From Mesaphorura yosii (lineage: Eukaryota; Arthropoda; Collembola; Poduromorpha; Tullbergiidae): a stretch of 64,000 bases of DNA. The notes under the pieces are model-generated. The model had not been told where the DNA came from. It saw only the letters and a program-made list of their open reading frames with translations, and ran no database searches. Positions 33,387 to 46,891 of the stretch are shown in pieces (position 1 is the stretch's first letter; each line of letters starts with the position of its first letter). The stretch covers positions 1 to 64,000 of the forward strand of contig WIXG01000330.1 of assembly GCA_009869945.1 (NCBI GenBank), written 5' to 3'. The translations under genes were made by a program, and so were the position numbers.

Positions 33387-36300
33387 ATGTCGTGTACCAT
33401 CACAAAACAGGTAACAAAGCCAAATTCAAAATTTGTGTCATGTCAGAGTAGGCAGCCATAATTCTTTGCAGAGAATTGTTTTATTTTTGGAGTCATCAAG
33501 TGACGATGACGGTTAACTCGGGCAAAACGAGTTGCTATTTATATCTCATGTACATAGCATTATGTATACCGCACCGAACGACTATGATTTATTAACACCG
33601 GGACATATTAGCTCCTTCGTTACGTAATGACGAGCGCGACCGCGTGTTGGGCACATTTTCTAAGTCATCGTTTGAGACTAGGAAGTCGGCTTGAAATGTG
33701 TGCTGTTAATTACGTGATGGCATGGCAAGCAATGACGCACGCATGCTCATAACCGTTTGTGCATGCACCGTGTACCAATTTCCTTATTCAGAAGACACCG
33801 AACCCGAAACCCAATTTCCGATTTGTGCTACTTAAACTCGTAGTGAATAAAGGTCGTAGACTTTCAATGGCTTCGCCGATTCTCTTGGATGATTCAAAAC
33901 TGAAACTTTTATAGTTTACATTGCGCGACACGAAGTGTTTCCAGTTAACATTCATAAAAGGCATGTACTTGTCTTGTTCATGCCAACTCAGAATTCGACG
34001 AGTTTGACGAACGCGTGTGATGCCGCTTTCAGCGAGCAGCCTCATGTGCATGTACATATTAAGTTCGACTACAGTTAAACAGTGTCACTGTTTATCCTGG
34101 ACGAAAGATGAAAGTTTCAGTTTCAGCAGCAACAAGCAACATGTTGACAAGGCTGACCTAATCGAGATCATGAGTCAGAGTCAAGTCAATACAACTCAAC
34201 ATGATAAATATTTATATCAAATTTCATGTTCAGATTTCTTCAACGCAGCGCAGGTCCCAGTCCAGTTTTGAAATATATTTTTATTTTGAGAACTTCAATG
34301 TTAAGAAACAAAACTTCCGCTCAGTTTGCCTGGAAAAATTCTCTAATCTTTATCATGATGACGAAATACGATGGCTAATCATTCCGTAGTCTAAAAATAC
34401 AGGGCAGGCGTTTTTCATGTCATCCATACTCGAAACCCTGGATGGAAACAAAATGCGTCTAAGATGACATTTATTTACATCATATCACCCTGTCATTACA
34501 TCGAGCGTGAAATCATTCATCTATCACCAATCTGGAAGTTTGCATTGACATGACCACCGATGACTTCATATGTTGAATTACACCGAAGAAGTACGACTTC
34601 CACCTGCCCGGCAACTAGCTGATGTCATGCTATTCTGCTGCTCTATTATAATAGGGTAGTAGTCGGATTGGAAAACAATAATGCAAGCACAAACGACAAG
34701 CATAATATTGTATGTAATAAGCTATAACTTGGCATGCGTTGCTAAATTGCAGGCCAAAATGCACTCATGACAAGAATTATTAAGTCATCGTGCGGCAAGT
34801 GCACTTCAAAATAATCAAAAGCGAGTAAAGTTAAGGTTTTAGACTGGATTAGCCGAATATCTCGAGCTGAAATGTGTCGAGTGATGTCATGTCATGTTCT
34901 AGTACCCGCATTGCGAGTGCAACTCAAGAAGCCGTGAAACCCTGCAGTTCCTAGTTAGAAATTCCTTACTGTCATTTTAGAACCCATTGTGACTTGGATT
35001 ACGCACGCAAAATTTAACACGTAATTTCGATGTATTATTCCATACATGACAGCAGCACAACGCAGTAGTGCTCGATTGACAGACAAATTCAGCACTTCTA
35101 CTTGACGTGTCTGCTATCTGATCCTTTAATTGTACGACGTCATTCATTGCTCGCAGCTCGCACCCGTTGTAGTCGCATAGTTAATGGAATGATGTTAATT
35201 TGGAATCACGTATGGACATAGTGGCATGCGTGATGAATTAACATTTACCTTAATTAGCATTATCATTTGGCATTTAAGGATGAGTTATCGAATGACATTT
35301 CATTTAATACCTAACCAATCGCCGAGCAGCCATAAAGTCAAAATCAGCCATTGTTGCCAAACAATAATTTTTTGGTGCAGGTGAGAGAAAAGACCAGCCG
35401 GCGGGTACGTCACATTATTTTTCAAGAGCATGCACCAGCATAATATAAGTAAATAAATGCGCGCCGTCGTCAATTTTACATAATTTACCTTAGGCTTGCC
35501 TTTTAATCAGTAATCATCATACGTCAATCTGGATCAGACACTCATAAACTCTTCATGCTAACAATACAATTTGTATGCTCTGCTCTGAGATGACAAACCC
35601 CGCCTACGTTCACACACTGGCCCTACTCTTCTGCCGATTAAGGGTCTATAAGCTTCCGGGTGCTCAAACTTTTACACTTCCATGTTCCGTGATTCACTTC
35701 CTCCATATTCGCAATGTGGCTGTAGCTTTACAGTGCTTGTAGTGTTCGAATACGAATGCGTATACAACAAGAATACTGAATTACTTGAATCGAAGCGAGC
35801 TTGACGACTGACGTGGCTTGTCTTCTACACAAATTGTAATCAATCCTCTGTACACATTTTTTCTCTGCAGGTTGAGAAAGTATGCTCGGAACTCGTGCTC
35901 TCCGATGAGACTCTGCACCGAGTCATGCAACTAATGCTCACTGAAACTGAAAAGGGTTTAAAGAAAAGGTCAAATGAGGAGGCGAAAGTCAAGTGTTTTC
36001 CAACATACGTGAAAGAACTTCCGAACGGAAAAGGTAAGCAAGTCGAGGACTAGAACGCCGCGTCGCACCAAACCAAAGCGCAAAGTCATCATTCAGCAGA
36101 GTGATCTCACGAATGACACTATCATGGCTCAGAAGATTAACTGGTTGGATATCAGTATCAGCAGATTTATTCGGAATGCACGGCCATGGCCTGTGAACCA
36201 TGTCCATTGTTATTTGTCAAATGTGAATTAATCTTTCACTTTCAGAGCGCGGAAAATTCCTAGCCCTCGACCTTGGCGGTACCAATTTTCGTGTCCTTTT

Positions 36301-39300
36301 GATCGAGCTGGGTGGAGACAATAAAGCGCCGTCGAAATTTAAGATGCAATCGAAAATATTTGCAGTGCCTCAGCACATTATGTTGGGTCACGGCAAAGGA
36401 GTGCGTACCAATTCCTTCAATGCTTCCAAAGTGCCGTGGTACAAAGTGCTAAAATTTGGTGTTTTGTATTTTTTTCCAGCTATTTGACCATATTGCTGAA
36501 TGCCTTGCGACTTTTGTTAAGGAACACAACGTGTCTACCGAGAAGCTTCCATTAGGATTTACGTTTTCATTTCCATTGAAGCAGGAAGGGTTAACCAAGG
36601 CCAGACTGGTGACGTGGACGAAAGGCTTCAATTGTGATGGTGTGGTCGGCGAAGACGTGGTGCGACTTCTGCAAGAAGCCATTCTGAGACGAGGAGTAAG
36701 TCACCTCGAAAGTCTTTATTAGTGTCATCATCATTCGATCATACTTACTCGGCATAAAATAATTTCTTTGAGTCCACACTAAAATTTCAGCAAGTGCATT
36801 TTTCCGACTCATGCAGAATGGCTTCCAGGTGTCCTTTAAGAAATGAAGAAAATCGTTTTTCGCTTCATTCGAGCCCAGCCTCGAGTGTTCTAATCGTCTG
36901 AATTGAGATGTTACATAACGTAAATAATTAAATAGGTAGCATGCAAGCAGACGCGCGATGTGCACGTGCAAATTGAATCAAGTGAGAATTCCAATGCACA
37001 AAGGCAATAGTACTTATTAAACCTAATATGCGACTATATTATCAGATGGTAACAGAAAACTGGACACTGTGAATGAGACGTTATGAGCCCGTGCATAGCG
37101 TTATGGCATACAGACTCGTAGTATGTGTGTTGGCCAGCATAATTGTCCAGTATCTCTTATATTATGCACTTTCTGGAAAGGACATTGGAATAGATGTACT
37201 GGCAGTCCTAAATGATACCACTGGAACCCTCATGTCGTGTGCATACAAAAATCCAAACTGCCGAGTCGGGCTAATTGTTGGTGAGAATCTTGTTCGTGTT
37301 TAGCTAGAAACGTTTAGCCGAAAAGAGGAAGAAGTGAGCCGCATGAGCCGCATGACCCAAATAATTTGCCATTTTTTATGATTTTGCTGCTTCTCTTTGC
37401 CCCTCACATGCAAATTATATCACAGACACACGAAATCTCATTAAATTCTCGCGTAGCGCGCAATTTTCGACAGCATTCCTGTGAAACCTGATTTAGAATG
37501 GTCACCGTGGAGCTAAAGAACACATCACGATATAAAAGTCACGCGATGCGCACGCTTTTGCGTGGCAGACTGGCAGATTGGCCAATGTAAAATTTTTAGG
37601 AATTGAACGCAGAACTGGTCGTCTAATTATTTTTGTAAATTGTCTGATTATTCACTACTCACTCAATTATTTCCTTATGTTTGTTCATTTATTATGTAAA
37701 GGAGTAAACCAGCTTTGTACAAGTATTTTTGATTTTTAGGACGTACAAATTGATGTTTGTGCTATTCTGAATGATACAACTGGAACCCTAATGTCATGTG
37801 CATGGTTAAATCCGAACTGTCGTATCGGACTTATCGTCGGTACGTAATTCATCACTACATTCATTTATCTCAAGCGAGCACAGTGGATTTTCCTCTTCCT
37901 TCAATTCTTACGGTGTACCCTCCATTGTCTCATTATTCCCGTTTTCTCTTTCCGTCTTGTCTTCTATAATCTGTCGCTTCACCGTCCTCGATCCGACCGA
38001 TTAAAATTGTGAACAATCAGGGGTTGAATGTGACTAACAGCAAATGTGTTCTCCAACTGAAAGTTTGGCCATTTCCCAACCTAATCACTTGTACGTACAT
38101 GTATTTATTTAAATGCTTAACTATTTAAATGACTTTATTACCAGAATTTATGCTTATCGCTGACTAACATTAACACAATGTGTAGACTAGAATAGACTCC
38201 AACGCTTCTTTACTGTTTCTGTGATGCTTTTATTTACAGACCGCTTTTCATACTGCTAATTGTGTCCTAAACTGACTTTAGTGTGAAATGCTTGTTAAAG
38301 GAACTGGAACTAATGCGTGCTACGTGGAGAAGTTGGAAAATGTGGAGCTGTGGGACGGGGACACCAACGAGCCTAAACAGGTACCTTTAGAACACAAAAT
38401 GCCTAGCCTCCTAAGTAAATGTTGGATTTGAAAGTGCTTTAACACTAATCTTAGCATTGCCATCAGGTAATTGTGAACACGGAGTGGGGTGCATTCGGCG
38501 ACAACGGTTGCCTAGACTTCATCTTGACGCAGTACGATCGCGAAATTGATACAAGTTCCATCAACCCGAAAATGCAATTGTGAGTCTCAATTCACTCGTA
38601 TTGTAAACGAAGGTTGTGTGAAGGCTATACGGAATGCCTCTCGTCCCTTGCAGATTCGAGAAGATGATCTCCGGAATGTACATGGGAGAACTCGCAAGAC
38701 TAATTATTGTCAAACTAACCAGTGATGGGGTCTTATTCGGTGGTCAGGGGTCCGACTTGCTATTTCAGAAAGGAAATTTTTTTACGAAATACATTTCTGA
38801 AATTGAAAGGTGAGAAATGCAATTGGAAAACGGTGACTTTGAATGGTGGCGTAATATTTTGACTTTCTTGTTTGGGAAAATAGCGACAAACCAGGGGAAT
38901 ACACAAATTGCCGACAAATTCTTGAAGAACTTTGTTTGGCTACAATTACTGCTCAAGATTGCAGAGATGTGCGATACATCTGCGAAGTTGTATCCAAACG
39001 TGCAGCTCAACTAGCAGCTGCTGGAGTGGCTTGTTTGTTGGACAAAGTGAGATTTCTTTTCATAAAGAAAGGTCCGAGGGTTTATCCATTATTTCAACTT
39101 TTAACCCTGTATTCGCAACTGTTTTACAGATGAACGACAAAAGCGTGGTTGTCGCTGTCGATGGTTCTGTATATCGTTTCCACCCTCATTTCCACAATAT
39201 GATGACTGAAACCATTCAAAAATTATTGGAAAGCAAAAACCCCGACATAAAGGTAGCCAATTCGATAGTTCGTCGTCTTGTTCCGATTTGGGATTAGACA

Positions 39301-39412
39301 CTGTCATTTCATGTACGCATCTTTCTCATTTCAGTTTGACTTGATGCTGTCGGAGGACGGAAGCGGTCGAGGCGCGGCCTTGGTGGCTGCCGTGGCATCT
39401 CGTAAGCGGTGA
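33387..39412 (+). CDS. Hexokinase with a pair of alternative catalytic exons
   Basis: ATP-dependent hexose kinase, first step of glycolysis, of the single-domain invertebrate type (about 456 residues). Exons: 33387-33410, 35871-36033, 36246-36400, 36480-36695, then either 37181-37280 or 37740-37839, then 38301-38380, 38467-38579, 38654-38809, 38884-39046, 39130-39252 and 39335-39412. Seen: the phosphate-binding [12 protein letters not shown]; the sugar-binding signature [11 protein letters not shown] and [10 protein letters not shown]; the catalytic Asp in NDTTGT (about residue 198); [22 protein letters not shown]; and the adenosine motif [15 protein letters not shown] near the C-terminus. 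No long N-terminal membrane anchor is present. Intron 1 is 2.46 kb without a supported gene. Odd: the fifth exon is duplicated. All junctions are in phase whichever copy is used. Confidence 0.95.
37181..37280 (+). other. Hexokinase alternative exon a
   Basis: 100-nt exon coding [20 protein letters not shown] and then [14 protein letters not shown]. It is preceded by a modest acceptor (GGAAAG) and followed by donor GTGAGA. Same length and phases as exon b at 37740, so either can replace the other. Confidence 0.85.
37740..37839 (+). other. Hexokinase alternative exon b
   Basis: 100-nt exon coding [20 protein letters not shown] and then [14 protein letters not shown]. It has a strong acceptor (TTTTGATTTTTAG) and donor GTACGT. 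It differs from exon a at seven of about 33 residues, all outside the NDTTGT motif. Confidence 0.88.
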
Positions 39413-42400
39413 AATTTAGCTTCAAGTTAATTTTAAGATAAATTTGACCCATGGCACGATACGACAGTTGTATTCAATGCGATAAAGATCAGAATAAACA
39501 GCCATGAATGATCAAACGATGCAGATAGTACGATAGTATTAGTATCAAGCTGTTCAAGTAAGACTAAAAGATACTATTGATAAGAAAGTAGCTATTTTGC
39601 AATATATAGAGAAATTGTACGAATAATTCGACCGCCTACGAGTAAATAATGATGCAGACGTCGTGATTGTTGAGTAATTTTAGCCAAGTGATACGAAGGG
39701 AGGACTCTATATGAACGATTTCTTCAATATGATCAACGCATACGTGGAATTCTACTTCAAATATTGTCTCGTTTCGCTTTTCGAGTTGTGGGATTTAGTT
39801 AAATGAATCTGCAAGGTTTAGAATCGACTCTGCCATAAGCTTTTATTTTCAACTGGAGTTTTGTAATTCCGAGTTCCAGCTAACGTGTAAAGTAATCACG
39901 AGTTCATCAAACGTTGTGTTCGGTTGTATAGTTTTCTTCAACTGCTATCAGAGAATACTTAGGCCAGCAGAAGTGTATTTTATTTTGATACCAAGTCGAA
40001 TTTGTGAAACTAAAACAATTTAGACTGACACTGTAATAATATAGCAGACTTCTAGTGATCATTGTATCAGAAAATGTGTGCACGACTGTTACTTAGTAAA
40101 TAATAAAGATGCAGAGCGGATTCGGAGACAGGATATGACCGACCCAGTCCACGCATGGCCTCGCAGTTATTTTGACACCCGACATTCCATTCGACAGCAT
40201 CATTTCTTTGCTTTCACGAATGCAGAATTGGAAAATGCAACGACGGTTTCTAGATTCAATGAATGCGAAGTACATAAATTCGATATTTGCTACAGCATTG
40301 ATTTATTGAGAATTTTTCATCTTTGATGTCAAATCTCAAGGCTACCTTTTTGTTTAATCTTCGTTCTACATGTACACTTATAATAAAGTGAGAAAATTAC
40401 AACAATAACACACATTGTAGCGCTCAAGATGACCTTCCAGCCGACTTGATCCGATGAATTAGACAAACGACAAAGATAATAATATTCAAAGATTCATTGT
40501 TATGGTAGTACAAATGACTTACAAATTTCTTACCAAGTCGTAGATTTATAAATGACTAAGTATGAAAAATTGTGTGTGCAAATTTTATAGAAGATTGACT
40601 AAAACACGAGAGTTAGAAAACCGAAACAAATCTGCGAATTTGCATGGCATGTTAATATGGTAGTAAAAGTCTTTGCACGTAGTACTGAAAGTCAAAAACT
40701 ATCTCAATTTGACTATAAAGTTAAGACTACTAAAAAAGTATCAAACTTCCTGATTATTTCCGTCTTATGGTAGTTAGCATAGTAGCACCTCTCTCAAATC
40801 ACGTGTCGTTTACTCATGCAATAACGACGTAAAGTAAAGTCCAGTTGCCACACTCCACAATTCTAATGTTACGATTAGTGTATTACAATAATAAGGTTGA
40901 ATATGCACGCAATAACTCCCTAGACGAATTACGACGGTCATTCGTTAGATTAGAAAGCTATGGCTTCAACGCAGTAGTCAACAACTTTAGAGCTAGAAGG
41001 AATAGCAAAATACGTACCACTACGCCCACCCACGACGAATACGAGCTAGTTTGGTTTGGATGAATAAGATCACACGGTTTTGCAACGATCTTCCACCGAT
41101 CGGTGATTCATGGCAATGGCTGATTGCGCTTGCTCGGTGATTAACAAAACTTACAAAAGTGATACTTGCATATAAAAGTTAACAGTACAGCAGATCCACA
41201 AATCATCAAAATTGGCATTCGTCATTTCCTGCGCCTCATCCTTCCAAAGGATATGCACTTTCACTCTGCAGTTTGCAGCAGATTCCTTACTCCATTACTA
41301 CACGCTTAGTAAAGTACCATTCGGTAACCATCTTGGATTGCTTTGCTACACACCTAGTTAACGTTGTAAGCTACCATACTCGTCGCAGAAGAGACAAACA
41401 TTATTACTGTGATAGTCCGAAATCTCATAATATGTTAAAATTAATGATGAACAATCGTGTAGTAATGAGCCATGTCACGTGCTTTAACATTACACAGTAT
41501 TATAATGACTGACAATACTTAGAATTGTAATAGTCTTTAACGCCCTATGAAGACATGTAAGCACAATATTTTGGTAATCAAAATTCGTAGTATTTGAACA
41601 ATGACGGCATTCGAATTGCAATTGTTGCAGTGGCTTCGACTGAGAAGTCCATCTTGCATAAAACGATTCTGCTTGCAGTTGTCGCATTCGACACAAGCGC
41701 AGCGTTACTCATCTACATTCCTGCAGTTAGCATCTTCCTTTAATAACTTAGACAAAATTGTTCTGCATATGGGAAAATGGGGAAAACTTCCAGAAATGGC
41801 TACACGTTCTCAATCATTCGGGTATCTGCACTGGACAGGCTTCTACCTAAAAAGTGTTCAAAAGTCACATTTGAGACCGACAAGTTTCTATGTAGAAAAT
41901 AATATGACTTTCCTCCTTAATGCGACTTTTATAACGAAACTGCTCCCATTACAATCGCAAGCGGTGGCCAGTTAAGCGAAAACGAGTGTCTGATACAATC
42001 ATCAATCTTTCCATGTGAGTTTTCGACAAACTGGTTCTCTTCTATAGTTGTAGAGTCGTTGCATTTGCAATCTGCTTGCTATCCGCGTTATGAAAATACC
42101 TCAATCAAGTGCCGACTGTTCCTAGTTGCTTATCAGTGGGAGCGTAATAACGTTAAGACTTACAAGTAGTTTTAACTTGTCGTACCGGAAGGGTACGTGC
42201 AAGCATTGGTCATTCTTACATCAATATTGTTCCGATTGCATCCGTGTCTCATATCTCACACTTATTGTTTAAAAAAAGTGGAAAACAAAGTGCTAGTTAT
42301 TGTATTCGAGTGAAGAAGTGTCAACAACGTTAAGATACTAAGTATACTCTGGCATGACATTAATAGTTGGCTGATTGAAGCAATCACAATAATGCATGTA

Positions 42401-44078
42401 ATAACGTGTAAAACTACCGAACCGTGGCAATCTAATTAGTTTTCGTAGACATTTAGATTTAGATGAAGCGTACTCTAAATACTGGCCACTACAGTTCGTG
42501 TTCATGTCGTAGTCTTCATAACACTCGACTCTCGTGAGGGACAATTTGAGACTCGATACTTACTCATACGCACGCGTCACGCATTGCTTAGCCTCTTGAT
42601 TTTGGTTTGCAAGTTAAATGGTTGAACAAATGGACGGATAAACTAAAAGGACAAAAGTACTATCAACACCAATTGTATGCTAGTATCAAATTAGAGTTTG
42701 CGTCGATCGGAGGATGTCTTTAAAGTCGCAAGCAAATACTTCTCATGCCTATTTGCGACGTTTAGCTGAATTAGCGGATAGAAAGAGTCAGGCGAAGGAG
42801 TTCGTCAGATGAAGTAAACGATAAATGAAGCCATGCTCAACACAACTGAAAGTAGTTGACATAAAAATATAATGTATTCAGTTAAAATCAGGACATAAGA
42901 AGGGTGTAAAACAAAGGACAGGAAACAAAAGATAACCGACACTAGAAATTATCATCGAAATAAAAAGTATAAAATGGGTGCCATGCGAAAGTCAGATTTT
43001 CAAAACGACTTAAACCCCGATCGTTCGTTACGTAAGTGAGAACCACTGAATGGCACCATGGCATAATTAAGTTGTTAATAAAAAAAAAACTAAAATTCAA
43101 CTCTTAAAAATTGACCATAAACAATGACTAGCCTTAAGATTGCTCACAAATTACAGAAGCTTTGATTCAGACTCGACATGCTAATGCCGAAGAAGGTTTC
43201 CGATAGCAGGTTCAACTCAAGCGCCAACGTTCCGTACCGTTACACACGATTGCAGTTACAAAAGGGTGATAAAACTAAGAGTACCCGAACCAATTGTATT
43301 CAAAATAGAAAACATCTACGATGCTCAGAGGTTCCCGTAAACCAACTAGTAGGCGAAACAAGTGGAGCAAGAAGTGACTCCAAAGAAAGTTCTCGTAGCA
43401 CATTTGTAGGTTTTGATTGTCTAGCATGACTAACAGTTAGTCCCCTGAACAGTTGCAAATTTCAGTGTCTCAATCACGTTGACTATCAAAGTCATTTGAA
43501 CACGGGTTATTCCGCAGATAACGATCTATTTAAGTATTCTAAATTAGTGGTCAGTCGGCGTTGCTAACTACAAAACAAACAGGCAAGTTTTGACTGCGTA
43601 AGCAGGTCTACAAAATTGTGATGGCGTTAAGAGAAAGAGAACTGCGAATACAATTGTCAACAGCTGAATCTTAAAATATAAAACATTATCTCAAAACATT
43701 TCCGCCAAAACTGGTAAACTTTCCTTTGAAGCGTTTATCAAAACCGTAACAAGAGTAACTAGAAAACACATGAGGTACAACAAATCACTACAAAATATGC
43801 TCAGGGAGTTCAAGTTTCATTCATATTGAAATGCGTCTACAAAATCGCAACCCACTACCCTAATATTGCATGCTAAAATTATAAACTCTGAATTCAAAGA
43901 AGACTAAAAAGGCTAGAAAGGCTAAAATCTGAAAGTAAGAAACGACGCTGGCTGGGTTTGCTTCCTTAGACTTGCGAGTTAACGGCGACTAATCTTCTGT
44001 AGTAGTTGGGACTGCGTGAACGAAACAGACAATCAGTATACTGAGAACTAAAGTTTAATGCGCTTGTATTGATTCAAT
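39413..44078. other. Hexokinase 3' end and long downstream region of CPEB
   Basis: 4.7 kb without a gene I can support. Much of it may be the 3' UTR of CPEB (-). On the minus strand it carries TTTTAT hexamers (the CPE core) at 41663-41658, 42866-42861, 42965-42960, 42974-42969, 43274-43269 and 43683-43678. Open frames here (for example 41601-41975 plus) lack recognisable domains. Confidence 0.4.
39493..39498 (+). terminator. Poly(A) signal candidate for hexokinase
   Basis: AATAAA about 80 nt after the hexokinase stop codon. Confidence 0.5.
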
Positions 44079-46891
44079 TTACCGAAAAGGCAAAGACCTG
44101 GGACGATCAGCACCTTCTTTAACTAGTGGTTTGTGATATTCTCGTCCTGAGCGCGAGTGTATAGTAGCCCAGCAGTGCTCGCAGTAGTACTAGTGTTCAA
44201 AACATTCAAGCGTTAGCATTTGCGATCATTTCACCGGAATTGCTCTAGAATGTTTAGTAAATACCTGCAGACAAGTTACGTTTGCACAGAAAAACGGAGC
44301 GAACTTTCCTCCACATCTTCCTCCGCCGCACTCGTCGCAAAGTTGATCATCCAGAACGTACGGTTTCACCTCGACCTGACAATGTACAAGAGGACACACA
44401 TTCAGTAAGGAAGCAAAATGTTTTATCCTTGAACTGTTTAGTAACTGCAACGTCCAAGACATTTTTCCTCATACGGTCATAAGATTTGAAAGCAGATGAA
44501 TAGAAAATCGAAATCATTACCCGCTTGTCAATATCACCATGCTGGAGTTGAACAAACCGAGCGGATATAGCAGCAATGTAGCTTTGTTGATTTGAAAAAG
44601 CTACTCTTCCAGCTCCCTTTGGATATTTCAATTCAGGATCGGTGTCAATGCCAGCATAACAAACGCCTCCATACAGACGATCCATGATCATAGCAAGCTC
44701 GACTGAACAAACAAGGACGCATAGGCTGAGTAACTTCAGAGGCTGAAGAAGAATTCGTCTGGCCACTGCATTGATAGTTGTACGTGTATCTTACCTGCTT
44801 TCAACGGGCGTGGAACTCCACCAACAAACACAGTTTTTCGAGGATCTAACGGCATTGATGCATCCAAAACAAAATCTGCATCCGAAAGTCTCCAGGGTCG
44901 AATCTGTACAGGCTTATCCTTAATAGTTGGTGACGAGACACAAAGATACAGCTTGTCATCATCTTGAATGCAAGCATCAATCAACTGCTGTACAGAACTT
45001 TCCTCCTGAAGTCGGAATTCGAATATTAGTTAAGAAGATTTGAGTCAAATACTCGTGTATTGTATAGTTAATTACCTGAAATAACAAGAACGCATATCCC
45101 TTTGGAGGGAAGTAAGATTTGCTCTCCGCTTTATGAGGCCAATCAACAACTAATGGACCAAAGCGTCTGAAGCTAGCAGTTATCTCTTCTGCAATGTTAA
45201 ATATTAGTTAGCAGACGTAATTTAAATTGGGGTGATTGGCAGATTTAATTTCAGTTATTTCGTATTATCAGCAAGGAAACGAAATGTCATTAGCACAAGC
45301 TCACCTTCATCAATGTCTGGTGGCAAACCACCAACGAACACCTTTCTCGAGAAACGCTCATTGCCATCGACGCCTGAACCAGCACCAGCCATTCCGACAG
45401 ACATTCCCAATCGCGGTGATAAGCTAGTTACAACTGTTGCAGCACCAGTTTGATCAATTTCATCCAACAGAAAGCTACCTCCACCGGAAACTACGTGCTC
45501 GTCTCCCACAGTTGCATAATTCCATTTGGCTACAAATATAATGCAATAAAGTGATGTCATGATACACTGGTAACACGTCGTATGGAAGATAGGTCCATTT
45601 GACTTTGTCCTAGAGCCCCAGAGCTGTCGAGGCCACCATTAGGTGTGTGATCTTACCAGCACGGTTGTCCGGTTCACCGGTTCTCATCATCTCAGATAGA
45701 TACTGCTCCAAGGAACGCATATTATCAAGAGGCCCAGCACCATTACGCTCCTAGGAATAAATGCCAATTTCATGTTAAATAACATTACTGGAAATTCACA
45801 AGTATCATAATTTCTTGCTAGCCTGCTTCCATTATCATTGAGAAGAAAACACGATGCACAGGAAAAGTGGTTTACCTGGTAAAGCTGATCTGGCTCGGTA
45901 CCAAGTCCAACATTATCAAAAGGAGCTTGAAATCCTTTTCCGGTGAAGCCCCGACGAAACGATGGCTGCATCATCATGCCAGGATTTGGTTTACTGCAAG
46001 TGCAAATAATAAATGGAAATATTACTCACTTGTCATCGCCGTCACTACAGAATTGTTTCTCGGGTTTCTGTTCCGATAAACTTCTTAAATTGAAAAATTA
46101 CAAATTTCACTTGCTTTCCAAGTTGGTTTGGCTAATATGTCGTGCACTGTCTCAAGGCCTAACCGAACATATAAAGATTTTCTTAATTTTGACTTTGAAA
46201 TGTAATTATGCACCTACAGACGTGCATAATCGAAACCTTAATTCAGTATTGAGGCTCGGGTCGAGAAAAAATAATGTAAAATCATCTAAATTTACCCATA
46301 AAGAGAGTTGCCAGTCTTCAGCCCTGGTCTCATTTGCTGTCTCGGTTGATAGCCAAAATTCGGAGGAAATCTTCCTAATCCTGCACCAGCACTATTCACA
46401 GCATGTCGTTGGTTTTGCTGAGGAAAAGGTGACCTTCTCGGAACATACGGCCCATTTTGTGTCATTCCTGAAACATATGTACAATTAATAAGGAGCAGGG
46501 GAAGAGATGACACAAATAACTTACCCAAGTTTGGAGGAGGTGGTGGACCGTAGTTTTGATAATAGAAGCCATTTTGTTGGAAACCCAGCGTCGAGTTGAA
46601 GTAGTAGTTGTAGTCCTCAGTTCCTGGTGGTGGTGGTGAAGCCCAAACAGGTGCTAAGTCTGGTGGTCCTCCGATCGAACCTCCAATAGTCGTGGCAGCC
46701 ACAGTGGAGAGTCCACTGATGCTGGATGTCGTTACGATTCCACCGATACCATTGCCACTCCCCGCGACGACAATATTGTTTCCACCGCTTAACTTTAACC
46801 CAATCTCATCATTGTTGGCGACAGCAGCACTGTTACTCTCTGGCGTTGAGGTTGTAGAATTGAGCTTGAAGGTATCATTCTCTTCACTCAT
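44079..46891 (-). CDS. orb2: Cytoplasmic polyadenylation element-binding protein, CPEB2-4/Orb2 type
   Basis: Cytoplasmic RNA-binding regulator of translation that binds U-rich elements in 3' UTRs. Ten minus-strand exons: 46891-46525, 46467-46296, 45993-45876, 45750-45657, 45529-45305, 45188-45076, 45005-44795, 44702-44521, 44375-44265 and 44189-44079, in phase, 567 residues. Seen: a low-complexity N-terminus rich in Gly/Ser/Thr, then aromatic and proline-rich (YNYYF, FYYQNYGPPPPP); RRSPFPQQNQRHAVN as in CPEB2-4; RRM1 from KVFVGGLPPDIDEEEI (about residue 313); CVSSPTIKDKPVQIRPW; RRM2 from KTVFVGGVPRPLKAVE (about 420); and a Cys/His zinc-binding end (CDECGG, CGGKFAPFFCANVTC, YYCEHCWATIHSRSGREYH). 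It ends at PRSLPFR without the usual two further residues. Start chosen at MSEENDTF; an in-frame ATG 16 codons upstream gives a less likely hydrophobic extension. Confidence 0.96.

Noticed and set aside
41601-41975. 124-codon plus-strand frame between hexokinase and CPEB
   Set aside because: No domain, no signal or splice context, and it lies antisense to the probable CPEB 3' UTR.
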